The notes under the pieces were generated by a model. That model saw only the letters and a program-made list of their open reading frames with translations. It was not told where the DNA came from and searched no databases. A DNA stretch of 64,000 bases from Mycetocola_A sp015752285 (GTDB lineage Bacteria > Actinomycetota > Actinomycetes > Actinomycetales > Microbacteriaceae), in NCBI RefSeq assembly GCF_015752285.1, contig NZ_JADOUY010000003.1:372001-436000 (forward strand), given 5' to 3'. The position numbers and the translations under genes are program-made. How positions within the stretch are numbered: position 1 is the stretch's first letter; each line of letters opens with the position of its first letter. Positions 33,217 to 41,958 of this stretch are shown piece after piece.

Positions 33217-33584
33217 TGACTGAGATCACCGACGATCTGCCCGCCATCCTTCTCCGGGAGGAACACGCCGGTTGGAAGGCCATCCTCGCCGGTCACGGCG
33301 GCGACCATTTCACGCGAGCCATGACCCGCGACGCCCTCATGATCGTCGATGGTGCCGTCCTCGGGCGGAACGAGGTCTCCGCCTCGTTCGCCGGTGTCAC
33401 GCCGTGGGACTCATACGAGATTCACGAGCCGGCTATCGTCCGGCTCGGCGACCGGGCCGGCGTCGTCGCCTACCGGGCGGTCACCACGCGGGGTGATGAC
33501 ACCGTCGAGATGCGGATGACGACGACTTACCTTTACGGGGGAGGAAGCTGGCACGTCGCCCTACACCAGCAGACGCCGGCGTGA
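33216..33584 (+). CDS. SnoaL-like/DUF4440 protein
   Basis: A 122-residue single-domain protein with the NTF2-like cone fold pattern: an N-terminal helix with EEHAGWKAILAG, then HFTRAMTRDALMIVDG and GRNEVSASFAG, and a beta-sheet end ATTYLYG-like (TTTYLYGGGSWHVAL). Such proteins include polyketide cyclases and small isomerases, but the substrate cannot be deduced. It has its own leaderless start. Confidence 0.72.
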   Translation: MTEITDDLPAILLREEHAGWKAILAGHGGDHFTRAMTRDALMIVDGAVLGRNEVSASFAGVTPWDSYEIHEPAIVRLGDRAGVVAYRAVTTRGDDTVEMRMTTTYLYGGGSWHVALHQQTPA

Positions 33585-33683
33585 CAATGCGAACACCCGA
33601 TCTGGCGCAGTGCCGGTGGGGTTGTCTACGCTGAAGCCAGGTGTGGCCTCCCGACCGGCCTCGACCCCAGGGGGACGTTCGAC

Positions 33684-34508
33684 ATGATCAGGTTCGATTC
33701 GGTATCCAAACGATTCCCAGACGGCACGCTCGCCGTTGATGACTTCAGCCTGACGATTCCGTCGCGCACCACCACCGTTCTCGTCGGCTCGAGCGGTTCA
33801 GGCAAGACGACCCTGCTCCGGATGATCAATCGAATGGTCGACCCATCGAGCGGCAGCATCCACATCGACGACGATGACATCGCGACCCTTGAGCCCGTGA
33901 AACTCCGCCGGAGCATCGGTTACGTCATGCAGAACTCGGGCTTGCTGCCGCACCGGACTGTTGCGGACAACATCGCCACCGTCCCGCTCCTCTCCGGTAC
34001 CAAGCGTGCTGCGGCCCGCGAGGGCGCTCTCACTCTGATGGACACCGTCGGTTTGGATCGGTCGCTCGCCGAGCGGTATCCCTCTCAGTTGTCCGGCGGC
34101 CAGCAGCAGCGCGTCGGTGTCGCACGCGGACTCGCCATCGACCCCAACATCCTGCTCATGGACGAGCCCTTCGGCGCAGTCGATCCACTCGTACGCAGCG
34201 AACTCCAGCAGGAACTCCTGCGGATCCAGAAAGACCTGGCCAAGACGATCGTCTTCGTCACCCACGACATCGACGAAGCCTTTCTCCTCGGCGACCAGGT
34301 GGTCATCCTGAAAAAGGGTGGCCAGGTCGCACAGGTCGGATCGCCTGCCGAGATCCTCGCCAACCCCGCAGACGACTTCGTCAACACATTCATCGGTGCG
34401 GACCGGGGACGCCGCGCCCTGCGGATCGAAGAGGTCTCCGGCCGCCAGGTCGTCGTCGACGGAACCGGCCGTCTCGCCGGCGTCCTGTCCGAAGGCACCC
34501 TTACATGA
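33684..34508 (+). CDS. Glycine betaine/choline ABC transporter ATP-binding protein (OpuCA-like)
   Basis: A 274-residue ATPase with Walker A GSSGSGKTT, signature LSGGQQQR, Walker B ILLMDEPFGAVDP and the H-loop in FVTHDIDE. The C-terminal 30 residues form a short tail rather than full tandem CBS domains, unlike longer OpuCA proteins. AGGGGG lies before the ATG at 33684. It overlaps the first permease (ATGA). Together with the next three genes it forms a complete osmolyte importer. Confidence 0.9.
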   Translation: MIRFDSVSKRFPDGTLAVDDFSLTIPSRTTTVLVGSSGSGKTTLLRMINRMVDPSSGSIHIDDDDIATLEPVKLRRSIGYVMQNSGLLPHRTVADNIATVPLLSGTKRAAAREGALTLMDTVGLDRSLAERYPSQLSGGQQQRVGVARGLAIDPNILLMDEPFGAVDPLVRSELQQELLRIQKDLAKTIVFVTHDIDEAFLLGDQVVILKKGGQVAQVGSPAEILANPADDFVNTFIGADRGRRALRIEEVSGRQVVVDGTGRLAGVLSEGTLT

Positions 34509-35191
34509 CCTGGGTTCTGGCGAACCTCGAGCAGATCTGGGGACTCACCGTCGACCACATCCTGCTGAGCATCCTTCCGATCATCGGCGGCTTCGTTCTG
34601 GCTGTGCCGATCGGCTGGCTGGCGCACAGGTACAGCCTCTCTCGCGGCATCCTGCTCACGGTCTGCGGCCTGCTCTACACGATCCCGTCGCTCGCCCTGA
34701 TCGTTGCCATGCCCACCGTGCTCGGCACACAGATCCTCAACCCGGCCAACCTCATCGTCACCCTGACCATCTACGCCATCGCACTGATGGTGCGCACGGC
34801 GACGGATGCCTTCGACGCGGTGTCGAAAGATGTCGCGCAGTCCGCAACCGCGGTCGGGTTCGGCGGCTGGCGTCGGTTCTGGCAGGTCGAACTGCCCCTC
34901 GCCGGCCCCGTGCTGCTCGCCGGGCTGAGGGTGGTATCGACGAGCACGGTGAGCCTTGTCACCCTGGGCGCCCTGGTAGGTATGTCCGGGCTTGGTTACC
35001 TGTTCACCGACGGCTATCAGCGCAATTTTCCGACCGAGATCCTCACCGGAATCGTCGGCACCGTGCTCATCGCCGTCGTCTTCGACGCACTTCTCGTGCT
35101 CATCGGCCGGATGCTGCTGCCCTGGGCGCGCGTCGACGCCGCAGCGAGACGTGACGCCAGGTCGGCGCGAACCAAGGCGGTGGCCGCATGA
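34505..35191 (+). CDS. OpuC-type ABC permease
   Basis: A 228-residue permease with about five or six helices. The EAA loop reads AVGFGGWRRFWQVELPLAGP, and LYTIPSLALIVAMPTVLG is typical of OpuCB/OpuCD and OsmW/OsmY proteins. Its start and stop both overlap neighbours by four bases, so the four genes are tightly coupled. Confidence 0.9.
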   Translation: MTWVLANLEQIWGLTVDHILLSILPIIGGFVLAVPIGWLAHRYSLSRGILLTVCGLLYTIPSLALIVAMPTVLGTQILNPANLIVTLTIYAIALMVRTATDAFDAVSKDVAQSATAVGFGGWRRFWQVELPLAGPVLLAGLRVVSTSTVSLVTLGALVGMSGLGYLFTDGYQRNFPTEILTGIVGTVLIAVVFDALLVLIGRMLLPWARVDAAARRDARSARTKAVAA

Positions 35192-35967
35192 ACGCGTTCC
35201 TCGAGGCTTTCGCCTGGATCGCCGACCCCGCCCACTGGAGCGGACCAGACGGCATCCCGACCCGCGTGGCCGAGCACCTGGGCTACACCGGTCTCACCGT
35301 TCTCATCGCCGTTCTCATCGCGGTGACTCTCGGCCTGTACATCGGTCACACCGGGCGCTGGCGCGGCATCTCGATCGGCGCGACGGGAGCCCTGCGGGCT
35401 CTTCCGACGCTCGGCCTTCTGACCTATCTCGCCATCGCGTTCGGTTTCGGCATCCGGCTCGCACTCATTCCGACCGTGATCGTTCTCGTCGTGCTGGCCA
35501 TCCCGCCGCTGCTGGCCGGGGCTTACTCCGGCATCGAGTCGGTCGATCCGCGAACCGTTGACGCTGCACGGTCGATGGGGATGACCGAGTGGCAGATTCT
35601 CTGGAAGGTGGAGGTGCCACTTGCGCTTCCTCTCATCATCGGGGGAATACGTTCGGCGGTCCTGCAGGTTGTCGCAACAGCGACCGTTGCCGCGTACATC
35701 TCGCTGGGAGGGCTTGGCAGGTACATCATCGATGCACTCCCGGTGAGGGACTACACGAAGGTGCTCGTCGGAGCACTCCTCGTGACCCTCCTCGCGCTCG
35801 TTCTCGAAGGCATCCTCATTCTCATCCAACGACTCACCGTCCCAGCAGGCGTCCGGGCAATCCGTACGGCTGCTCCACTCCGAACCTCTCGGAAATCCAC
35901 CCGCGTCCCTGTCGCACCAACGGGCACCAGCGGGCAGATGGCGAAGCAGCACACCCCCACACAGTAA
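35188..35967 (+). CDS. OpuC-type ABC permease (second)
   Basis: A 259-residue permease with the EAA loop SMGMTEWQILWKVEVPLALP and GALRALPTLGLLTYLAIAFG. It differs from the first permease, giving the heteromeric pair normal for OpuC systems. The C-terminal 35 residues are a hydrophilic basic tail. The binding protein follows after nine bases. Confidence 0.9.
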   Translation: MNAFLEAFAWIADPAHWSGPDGIPTRVAEHLGYTGLTVLIAVLIAVTLGLYIGHTGRWRGISIGATGALRALPTLGLLTYLAIAFGFGIRLALIPTVIVLVVLAIPPLLAGAYSGIESVDPRTVDAARSMGMTEWQILWKVEVPLALPLIIGGIRSAVLQVVATATVAAYISLGGLGRYIIDALPVRDYTKVLVGALLVTLLALVLEGILILIQRLTVPAGVRAIRTAAPLRTSRKSTRVPVAPTGTSGQMAKQHTPTQ

Positions 35968-35976
35968 GGAAGATCG

Positions 35977-36912
35977 ATGTTCACTTCACGACGCGGCCGT
36001 TTCGCCGCAGGAATCATTGCAGCGGGAGCAGTCCTCTCGCTCGCCGCCTGCGGATCAGGCGACCCACTCGAGCCGGCAGACGAGGCGTCTGGCAGCAGCG
36101 AGACCATCACCGTCGGATCGGCCGGCTTCGCCGAGTCCGAGATCATCGCTGAAATCTACGCACAGGCACTCGAAGCCAACGGTGTGACGGTCGAGTTCGC
36201 CGGGCAGATCGGCCAGCGCGACGTCTACATCCAGGCCCTGGAAGATGGCTCGATCGACCTGATCCCCGACTACAGCGGCAACCTGCTGCAGTTCTTCGAC
36301 GAGGAATCGGAAGCCAAGTCCAGTGACGAGGTCTTCGCTGCCCTTCCCGACGCGCTGCCGGAGGGCTTCGAGGTCCTCGACCAGTCGCCGGCTGAAGACA
36401 AAGACAGCTACAACGTCACACAGGAGTTCAGCGAAGAGAACGGCGTGACCAGTCTCGCCGACCTGGCCGACCTCGACGTGCCGCTCATCGTCGGCGGTAA
36501 CCCGGAGCTCAACGAGCGCCCGTACGGCCCGCAGGGCCTGACCGATGTCTACGGCGTCGACGCAGCAAACATCAGCTTCGTGCCGATCAGTGACTCGGGC
36601 GGACCGCTCACCACCGGTGCGCTGCTCGACGGCACCGTGAACATCGCCGACATCTTCTCGACCACCCCGTCGATCAAGGACAACGGCTTCGTCACGCTCG
36701 AGGATCCCGAGAACATGATCCTCCCGCAGAACGTTCTGCCCCTGATCAACTCCGACAAGGCATCTGACACGGTCAGAGACGTCCTCAACACCGTTTCGGC
36801 CGAGCTGACGACCGAGGATCTCATCGAACTCAACTCTCGCAACCAGGGCGACGAGAAGGCCTCACCCGAGGCTCTGGCCACGGATTGGCTCGCTGACAAG
36901 GACCTTTTCTAG
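35977..36912 (+). CDS. Glycine betaine/choline-binding lipoprotein (OpuCC/OsmF-like)
   Basis: A 311-residue lipoprotein: signal peptide and lipobox SLAAC, then an OpuAC-type periplasmic fold. ESEIIAEIYAQALEANG and DGSIDLIPDYSGNLL are characteristic of OsmF/OpuCC binders of quaternary amines. AAGGAAG precedes the ATG at 35977. An 18-bp hairpin closes the operon. Uptake of betaine, choline or carnitine for osmoprotection is the likely role. Confidence 0.9.
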   Translation: MFTSRRGRFAAGIIAAGAVLSLAACGSGDPLEPADEASGSSETITVGSAGFAESEIIAEIYAQALEANGVTVEFAGQIGQRDVYIQALEDGSIDLIPDYSGNLLQFFDEESEAKSSDEVFAALPDALPEGFEVLDQSPAEDKDSYNVTQEFSEENGVTSLADLADLDVPLIVGGNPELNERPYGPQGLTDVYGVDAANISFVPISDSGGPLTTGALLDGTVNIADIFSTTPSIKDNGFVTLEDPENMILPQNVLPLINSDKASDTVRDVLNTVSAELTTEDLIELNSRNQGDEKASPEALATDWLADKDLF

Positions 36913-36918
36913 TCCCTC

Positions 36919-36958
36919 AGACCCAAAGCGGGTGCCGGGTGGCACCCGCTTTGGGTCT
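36919..36958 (+). terminator. Strong hairpin terminator
   Basis: A perfect 18-bp stem (36919-36936 with 36941-36958) and a GGGT loop seven bases after the OpuCC stop codon. It lacks a T-run, as many high-GC terminators do. Confidence 0.8.
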
Positions 36959-37014
36959 ATGCGACTCGCCCTCACCCTCCAGACAGAACACTCTTTTTCT
37001 GCAACGATGAAAGT

Positions 37015-38328
37015 ATGCGTTTGCGTTTTCGTTCCCTGATTGCGGCCGTCACCCTGGCCGTTGTGCTGGCAGCGGGCGCCATCGCCGCGCCGGCCACAGC
37101 CGCAACGAGCTACCCGAGTTGGGACGACGTTCAGAACGCGCGCGCCAGCGAGTCGGCCAAGAAAGCGCAGATCGATCAGGTCAAGCAACTGATCCAGCAA
37201 CTCGCAGACGCCTCCGCCGCTGCAGAGGAAGCCGCGGCCGTCGCCGCGTCCGAATATCAGGATGCTCTCATCGTCGCGCAGGAAGCCGAACAGAAGTCGG
37301 CAGATTTGAAGACCCGGCTCGACGAAGCCCAGTCGACAGCCGACGCCTCCGCCAAGCAGGCCGGATCGATGTTCGCCCGCATGGGGCGAACGAGCAGCTT
37401 CGACGTCACCGCCAGCCTTCTCGTCGACTCGCAGAACGCCGATGACACCCTCTACAAGCTCGGCGCTATCGACAAACTCACCGGTCTGTCGTCTCAGCTC
37501 CTCGCCGATGCGGAGCAGGATGCAAACCAGGTCACCTCGCTGAGCGAGCAGGCCGTCGTCGCCGCCACAGTGCTCGAAGAAGCCCGTGCTGCGTCTGAGG
37601 ACAAGCTCGCAGCTGCGGAGACCGCTGCCGCCGCCGCCGCTGCCGCAGTCGCCGAACAGCAGGAACACGAAGAGACCCTCCTCGGTCAACTGTCGTACCT
37701 CGAAGGCAAGACCAACACTGTCGAGGCCGGTTACGCGGCCGGTGTCGCCGCGGCCAAGAAGGCCGAAGAAGAACGCATCGCCCGTGAGCGCGCTGCTGCG
37801 GCTGCTGCTGCCGCAGCGGCAGCAGCCTCAGGCGGAGGCGGAGGCGGCGGCGGAGGCGGTGGCGGTGGCGGTGGATCGAACGCCGGCGCGACAGGCACCT
37901 ACTTCCACCCGTCATCGCAGGGCTGGTGGCGTCCGCTACCCGGTTACATCAGTTCCTGGTACGGCCCTCGACCGATCATCTGCGCCGGCTCCGGTTGCTC
38001 CAACTCGTTCCACAGCGGCATCGACTTCGCCAACCCGTGTGGCAAGGGCATCCGTGCCGTCGCCGGCGGCACCGTCGAGTTCGCCAGTTACTCCGGCGGC
38101 TTCGGCAACCGCGTGATCATCAACCACGGCGGCGGAATCAAGTCGATCTACGGTCACCTCAGCGCATTCAAGGTGCGCGCGGGCAGCTGGGTCAGCGCCG
38201 GTTCACTCATCGCCAACGTGGGTAAAACCGGTGTAGCCACCGGCTGCCACCTCGACCTGAAAATATACGTCAACGGCAACCACACCAACCCGGCGCCGTT
38301 CCTCCGCGCCCGCGGCGTCTCGATCTAG
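37015..38328 (+). CDS. Secreted M23 (LytM-fold) protein with coiled coils
   Basis: A 437-residue protein: signal peptide (1-30, ending PATAA), long Ala/Glu/Gln coiled-coil regions (35-265), a 15-Gly linker (about 273-287), and an M23 domain (300-437). HSGIDF (H333, D337) and YGHLSAF (H381) are present, but the usual HxH near the end reads CHLDL (H412, D414), so the last zinc ligand is Asp or missing. The architecture matches RipA/EnvC-like cell-wall hydrolases or activators. It stands alone before the DUF3151 gene. Confidence 0.88.
   Translation: MRLRFRSLIAAVTLAVVLAAGAIAAPATAATSYPSWDDVQNARASESAKKAQIDQVKQLIQQLADASAAAEEAAAVAASEYQDALIVAQEAEQKSADLKTRLDEAQSTADASAKQAGSMFARMGRTSSFDVTASLLVDSQNADDTLYKLGAIDKLTGLSSQLLADAEQDANQVTSLSEQAVVAATVLEEARAASEDKLAAAETAAAAAAAAVAEQQEHEETLLGQLSYLEGKTNTVEAGYAAGVAAAKKAEEERIARERAAAAAAAAAAAASGGGGGGGGGGGGGGGSNAGATGTYFHPSSQGWWRPLPGYISSWYGPRPIICAGSGCSNSFHSGIDFANPCGKGIRAVAGGTVEFASYSGGFGNRVIINHGGGIKSIYGHLSAFKVRAGSWVSAGSLIANVGKTGVATGCHLDLKIYVNGNHTNPAPFLRARGVSI
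37832..37876 (+). repeat. Poly-glycine codon tract
   Basis: About 15 consecutive GGN codons encode the Gly linker of the M23 protein. The tract is prone to slippage, which would change linker length in steps of one residue or cause frameshifts. Confidence 0.8.
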
Positions 38329-38385
38329 CCCGCCTCCGCGCGCCACCTGCCGCGCGGCTGCCCCGCCGCGCGCGAGGTGACGCGG

Positions 38386-38398
38386 TAGGCTGGTCGGG
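38386..38398 (+). promoter_or_regulatory. -10 element of a predicted leaderless promoter
   Basis: TAGGCT at 38386-38391, six bases, then the GTG at 38398 of the DUF3151 gene. Confidence 0.6.
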
Positions 38399-38877
38399 TG
38401 ACTGGAGACAACCTGCTTGGTGTGCCCGAGACGCGCCTTCCGGCTGAGCCGGAGGTCGTCGACGCCCTTGACCGCTCAACGACGGTGGATGACATCGCCG
38501 CGGTCGCCGCGGCTCATCCGACCTCGTCGCTGGCGTGGGCCCGGCTGGCCGAAGCGACCGTCGACCTCTCCCATCCGGTGACGGCATACGCCTACGCGCG
38601 AGTCGGATACCACCGTGGCCTCGACGCACTGCGTAAGGCCGGGTGGCGGGGACAGGGACCGATCCCGTGGTCGCATGAACCGAACCAGGGGTTCCTTCGG
38701 GCGCTTTACGCCCTGCGCAACGCGGCGGATGCCATCGGCGAGGTCGACGAAGTCGCCCGGCTCACCGAGTTCCTCCGTGACGCAGACGAAACCGCTCCCG
38801 CCCGGATCGAAACCGAGAGCCTGCCGCTCGAGCCGCCACCCTCGACTGAAGTCTTCTTCATTCGAGGACAGGACTAG
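38398..38877 (+). CDS. DUF3151 protein
   Basis: A 159-residue actinobacterial protein of the DUF3151 family. AYAYARVGYHRGLDALRKAG and IPWSHEPNQGFLRAL are the family signatures. It is soluble and probably helical, with no known function. It usually lies next to purA in actinobacteria, as here, with 63 bases between the genes. The GTG start follows a leaderless signal. Confidence 0.88.
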   Translation: MTGDNLLGVPETRLPAEPEVVDALDRSTTVDDIAAVAAAHPTSSLAWARLAEATVDLSHPVTAYAYARVGYHRGLDALRKAGWRGQGPIPWSHEPNQGFLRALYALRNAADAIGEVDEVARLTEFLRDADETAPARIETESLPLEPPPSTEVFFIRGQD

Positions 38878-38940
38878 GCTCACCGGCCCGCGGCCCGACC
38901 GCGTAACGATTTTTTCCCAGCCAATGAAGGAGCATCCGCC

Positions 38941-40227
38941 ATGCCAGCAATCGTGATCGTCGGCGCCCAATGGGGCGATGAGGGCAAGGGGAAGGCCACC
39001 GACCTGCTCGGCAGCCGGATCGACTACGTCGTCAAGTTCAACGGCGGCAACAACGCCGGGCACACCGTCGTCGTCGGCAACGAGAAGTACGCGTTGCACC
39101 TGCTGCCCTCCGGCATCCTGACCCCCGGGGTCACCCCGGTGATCTCGAACGGCGTCGTCATCGACCTCGAGGTACTGTTCCACGAACTCGAGGCGCTCAC
39201 CGCGCGCGGTGTCGATGTCTCACGGCTGAAGGTGTCTGCGAACGCTCACGTCATCACGCAGTACCACCGCACGCTCGACAAGGTGACCGAGCGGTTCCTC
39301 GGCAAGCGTCAGATCGGAACGACGGGGCGAGGAATCGGTCCGGCGTACGCCGACAAGATCAACCGGGTCGGCATCCGCATCCAGGACCTGTTCGACGAGA
39401 ACATCCTGCGGCAGAAGGTCGAGGGCGCGCTCGACGTCAAGAACCACATGCTGCTGAAGATCTACAACCGCAGGGCCATCTCTGCCGATGAGATCGTCGA
39501 GGACCTGCTCTCATACACGGACAGACTGCGGCCGATGGTCGCCGACACCGCACTGGAACTGCACGAAGCGCTCGAGCGCGACGAAATCGTGTTGTTCGAA
39601 GGTGGACAGGCGACGATGCTCGACGTCGACCACGGAACGTACCCGTTCGTCACGTCGTCGAATGCGACCTCGGGCGGAGCGGCGACGGGTTCGGGTATCG
39701 CACCGAATCGGATCGACCGCGTCATTGCGATCGTGAAGGCGTACACGACACGCGTCGGTGCCGGGCCGTTCCCCACCGAACTGTTCGATGCATCGGGTGA
39801 TCACCTGCGGTCGCGTGGTTTCGAGTTCGGCACGACCACGGGTCGCCCGCGTCGGGTCGGCTGGTATGACGCCCCGATCGCACGGTATGCGGCGCGCATC
39901 AACGGGGTGACCGACTTCGTTCTGACCAAGCTCGACATCCTCGACGAGCTCGAGACGATCCCGGTCTGTGTCGCCTACGAGGTCGACGGTGTTCGATACG
40001 ACGAGATCCCGGTCTCGCAGTCGGACTTCCACCACGCGACGCCGATCTACGAGGAATTCCCGGGCTGGAAGCAGGACATCTCCGGCTGCCGTACCTTCGA
40101 AGAGCTTCCGAAGAACGCCCAGGACTACGTGATTGCGCTCGAGGGCATGAGCGGGTCGCGGATCTCTGCGATCGGGGTCGGACCAGGACGGGACGCGATC
40201 GTCGTCCGCCACGACCTGATCGACTGA
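38941..40227 (+). CDS. purA: Adenylosuccinate synthetase
   Basis: A 428-residue enzyme of full family length. GAQWGDEGKGKATDLL is the GTP P-loop with the catalytic Asp, NGGNNAGHTV binds IMP, GTTGRGIGPAYADK holds the conserved Arg region, and TKLDILD is the guanine-binding motif near the end. It converts IMP, aspartate and GTP to adenylosuccinate. GAAGGAG precedes the ATG at 38941. Confidence 0.98.
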   Translation: MPAIVIVGAQWGDEGKGKATDLLGSRIDYVVKFNGGNNAGHTVVVGNEKYALHLLPSGILTPGVTPVISNGVVIDLEVLFHELEALTARGVDVSRLKVSANAHVITQYHRTLDKVTERFLGKRQIGTTGRGIGPAYADKINRVGIRIQDLFDENILRQKVEGALDVKNHMLLKIYNRRAISADEIVEDLLSYTDRLRPMVADTALELHEALERDEIVLFEGGQATMLDVDHGTYPFVTSSNATSGGAATGSGIAPNRIDRVIAIVKAYTTRVGAGPFPTELFDASGDHLRSRGFEFGTTTGRPRRVGWYDAPIARYAARINGVTDFVLTKLDILDELETIPVCVAYEVDGVRYDEIPVSQSDFHHATPIYEEFPGWKQDISGCRTFEELPKNAQDYVIALEGMSGSRISAIGVGPGRDAIVVRHDLID

Positions 40228-40230
40228 GTC

Positions 40231-40974
40231 GTGGTCGAGCCCGGTGAGGGTGCCGTCGATCCTGAAGCTGCAACTCCTGGCACGGATGCTGCCAGGAAGC
40301 ACGGCCGTCGCGGTCTGCCGGTGAAGCGGCGGGCGTCTGTCAGACAGGTCGTCGCCGCCCTGGTCAAAGTCGTCAGCTGGGTCGTTCTGATCGTGTGCGG
40401 TGCCCTCATCATCGGATTCGTTCTCGTGCCGAGGCTGACCGGCTCGACGCCGTACACCGTCTTGACCGGGTCGATGCGGCCGAGCATGCCCCCAGGCACG
40501 ACCGTGGTCGTGAAGCCGATCGATTTCGCCGACATCCGCGTCGGTGATGTGATCACGTATCAGATCGCTTCCGGAGAACCCGAGGTCGTCACGCACCGGG
40601 TGATCGCGGTCAATGTCACCTCCGACGGAGTGCGGCTCGAGACCCAGGGTGATGCGAACCCGTTACCGGATACGGAGCCGGTCCGCGAAGAGCAGGTGCG
40701 CGGCAAAGCCTGGTACTGGTTGCCGGTGATCGGCTACGTCACCAATGGAGTGACGAGCGACACCCGGACCTGGCTTGCGCAGGGCTTCGGAGTCGCCCTC
40801 ATCGGGTATGCCGTCGTCACCCTTGTCGTCACAGCGGTGCGGGGTACGAAGCGCCGCACCGACACGGATGCTGTCGCTCACGATGACACGGAAGCCGATG
40901 TCTCCGAGGAAATCGATGTCTCCGAGGAAACCGACGTCGCCGGCACCGAAAAGGATGGCCGACCCGCCAGTTAG
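40231..40974 (+). CDS. SipW-type (ER-type) signal peptidase I
   Basis: A 247-residue membrane protease. One helix near residues 40-65, the catalytic Ser in VLTGSMRPSMPPG (S81) and His in VVTHRV (H122), with no Lys dyad: the Ser-His arrangement of SipW. A second helix (about 195-215) and an acidic tail with repeated DVSEE follow. SipW enzymes process the SipW-type signals of TasA/camelysin-like proteins, three of which are encoded from 42275 on. The GTG at 40231 is three bases after the purA stop. It is separated from its likely substrates by two minus-strand genes. Confidence 0.85.
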   Translation: MVEPGEGAVDPEAATPGTDAARKHGRRGLPVKRRASVRQVVAALVKVVSWVVLIVCGALIIGFVLVPRLTGSTPYTVLTGSMRPSMPPGTTVVVKPIDFADIRVGDVITYQIASGEPEVVTHRVIAVNVTSDGVRLETQGDANPLPDTEPVREEQVRGKAWYWLPVIGYVTNGVTSDTRTWLAQGFGVALIGYAVVTLVVTAVRGTKRRTDTDAVAHDDTEADVSEEIDVSEETDVAGTEKDGRPAS

Positions 40975-41294
40975 AACGGCGGCGGATCCGCTTCGATGAG
41001 CGGGGGAGTGTCTGGACCGCGCCGCGCGAGATCGTGCCGCTGGGCAGGCGAGAAGTTCGTACCAACGGTCACGACGGCGTCTTCCGTCATCAGCGCGATG
41101 CGCCGCGCCTGATCGATGAACTCGGCCTTCCATGCGGACTGCCGAGCATGAAGCCGGTCGATCTGCGTGACCGCGCCGAGGAGAGCTCCCGAGATGTCGG
41201 CGATCAGCGCAGCGGTGCTGAACAGTGGGGACTCGTCGCCGAGGGTGGTCGGGATGCCCGTGTCGTCTGTGGACTCAGCGCCTGTGCCTTCCAT
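40971..41294 (-). CDS. Hypothetical protein, possibly truncated
   Basis: A 107-residue frame with strong GC3 bias, so probably coding. SPLFSTAALIADISGALLGA and QIDRLHARQSAWKAEFIDQA look like helical segments. The C-terminus is short and Pro-rich (PLIEADPPPF). It faintly resembles the N-terminal part of DUF222/HNH proteins, which would make it a remnant, but I am not sure. It overlaps the sipW end by four bases on the other strand. Confidence 0.5.
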   Translation of the reverse strand: MEGTGAESTDDTGIPTTLGDESPLFSTAALIADISGALLGAVTQIDRLHARQSAWKAEFIDQARRIALMTEDAVVTVGTNFSPAQRHDLARRGPDTPPLIEADPPPF

Positions 41295-41372
41295 GGTTCA
41301 CGTAGACACCAGGCCACCGACATTTCTTCGAAGGTTTTTGGTCGTCTGGGCAAAGTCTTTCGTGCGTTTGTC

Positions 41373-41407
41373 TGTGGAAGGATCGATTTTCCCGCGATCC
41401 CTCCACA
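41373..41407 (-). terminator. Hairpin after the AMIN-like gene
   Basis: A 13-bp stem with one mismatch (41373-41385 with 41395-41407) and a 9-base loop, six bases after the AMIN-like stop on the minus strand. No clear T-run. Confidence 0.6.
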
Positions 41408-41412
41408 GCACA

Positions 41413-41958
41413 TCACCACCGATGAGCGACGTCGATGACGAGTCTGCTACCCGTGCCCGGCCCATCGAGGATGAAGGTCCGGAACGGGAGTCGTGCTCGT
41501 ACTCCAAGGCCCAACGTCGTCTGCCCCTCGAAGCTCCCGGCGTATGCCACCTGGCGGAACGTGGAGAACCCGCTCAGCCCGACAAGCTCCCGCGGGTTGG
41601 CCGGCGTATACACCTGCCCTGCTGAGTTGTAGTTGGGAACAAGAGCGACGACCTGCAGGTCGGCTGCTCCTCGCAACGGCACCGGGGTTCCTGACCCGTC
41701 CTGCCGTACGACACTGACATAGCGAACATCGAAGCCACGGATGTCGCCCCTCACATCGAGAACCAGGCGGTCGAAACACGGATGCTGTCCGGCCCGAACA
41801 CCGGTGAGGGTCGCGTTCACCGATCCGATCCGCTGGGTGTCCGCGAGCGATCCCCAGGTGATGCCGCAATACGGAGCTGCGGTCGCAGCAGGCCCGGTCG
41901 ACACCAGAAAGACGGCGCCGAGAAGAATGCTGATCAACAATGCCAAGGAACGCTTCAT
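41413..41958 (-). CDS. Secreted AMIN-like domain protein
   Basis: A 181-residue protein: signal peptide (1-27, ending ATAAP), one Cys pair (YCGITWG, HPCFDRL), and an AMIN-like beta domain with CFDRLVLDVRGD and GTGSRLVIDVAHRW, the usual start and end motifs. AMIN-like domains are thought to bind cell-wall polymers. A strong AAGGAGG lies before the ATG at 41958. It is divergent from the SipW-substrate operon and may be exported to the same surface. Confidence 0.82.
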   Translation of the reverse strand: MKRSLALLISILLGAVFLVSTGPAATAAPYCGITWGSLADTQRIGSVNATLTGVRAGQHPCFDRLVLDVRGDIRGFDVRYVSVVRQDGSGTPVPLRGAADLQVVALVPNYNSAGQVYTPANPRELVGLSGFSTFRQVAYAGSFEGQTTLGLGVRARLPFRTFILDGPGTGSRLVIDVAHRW

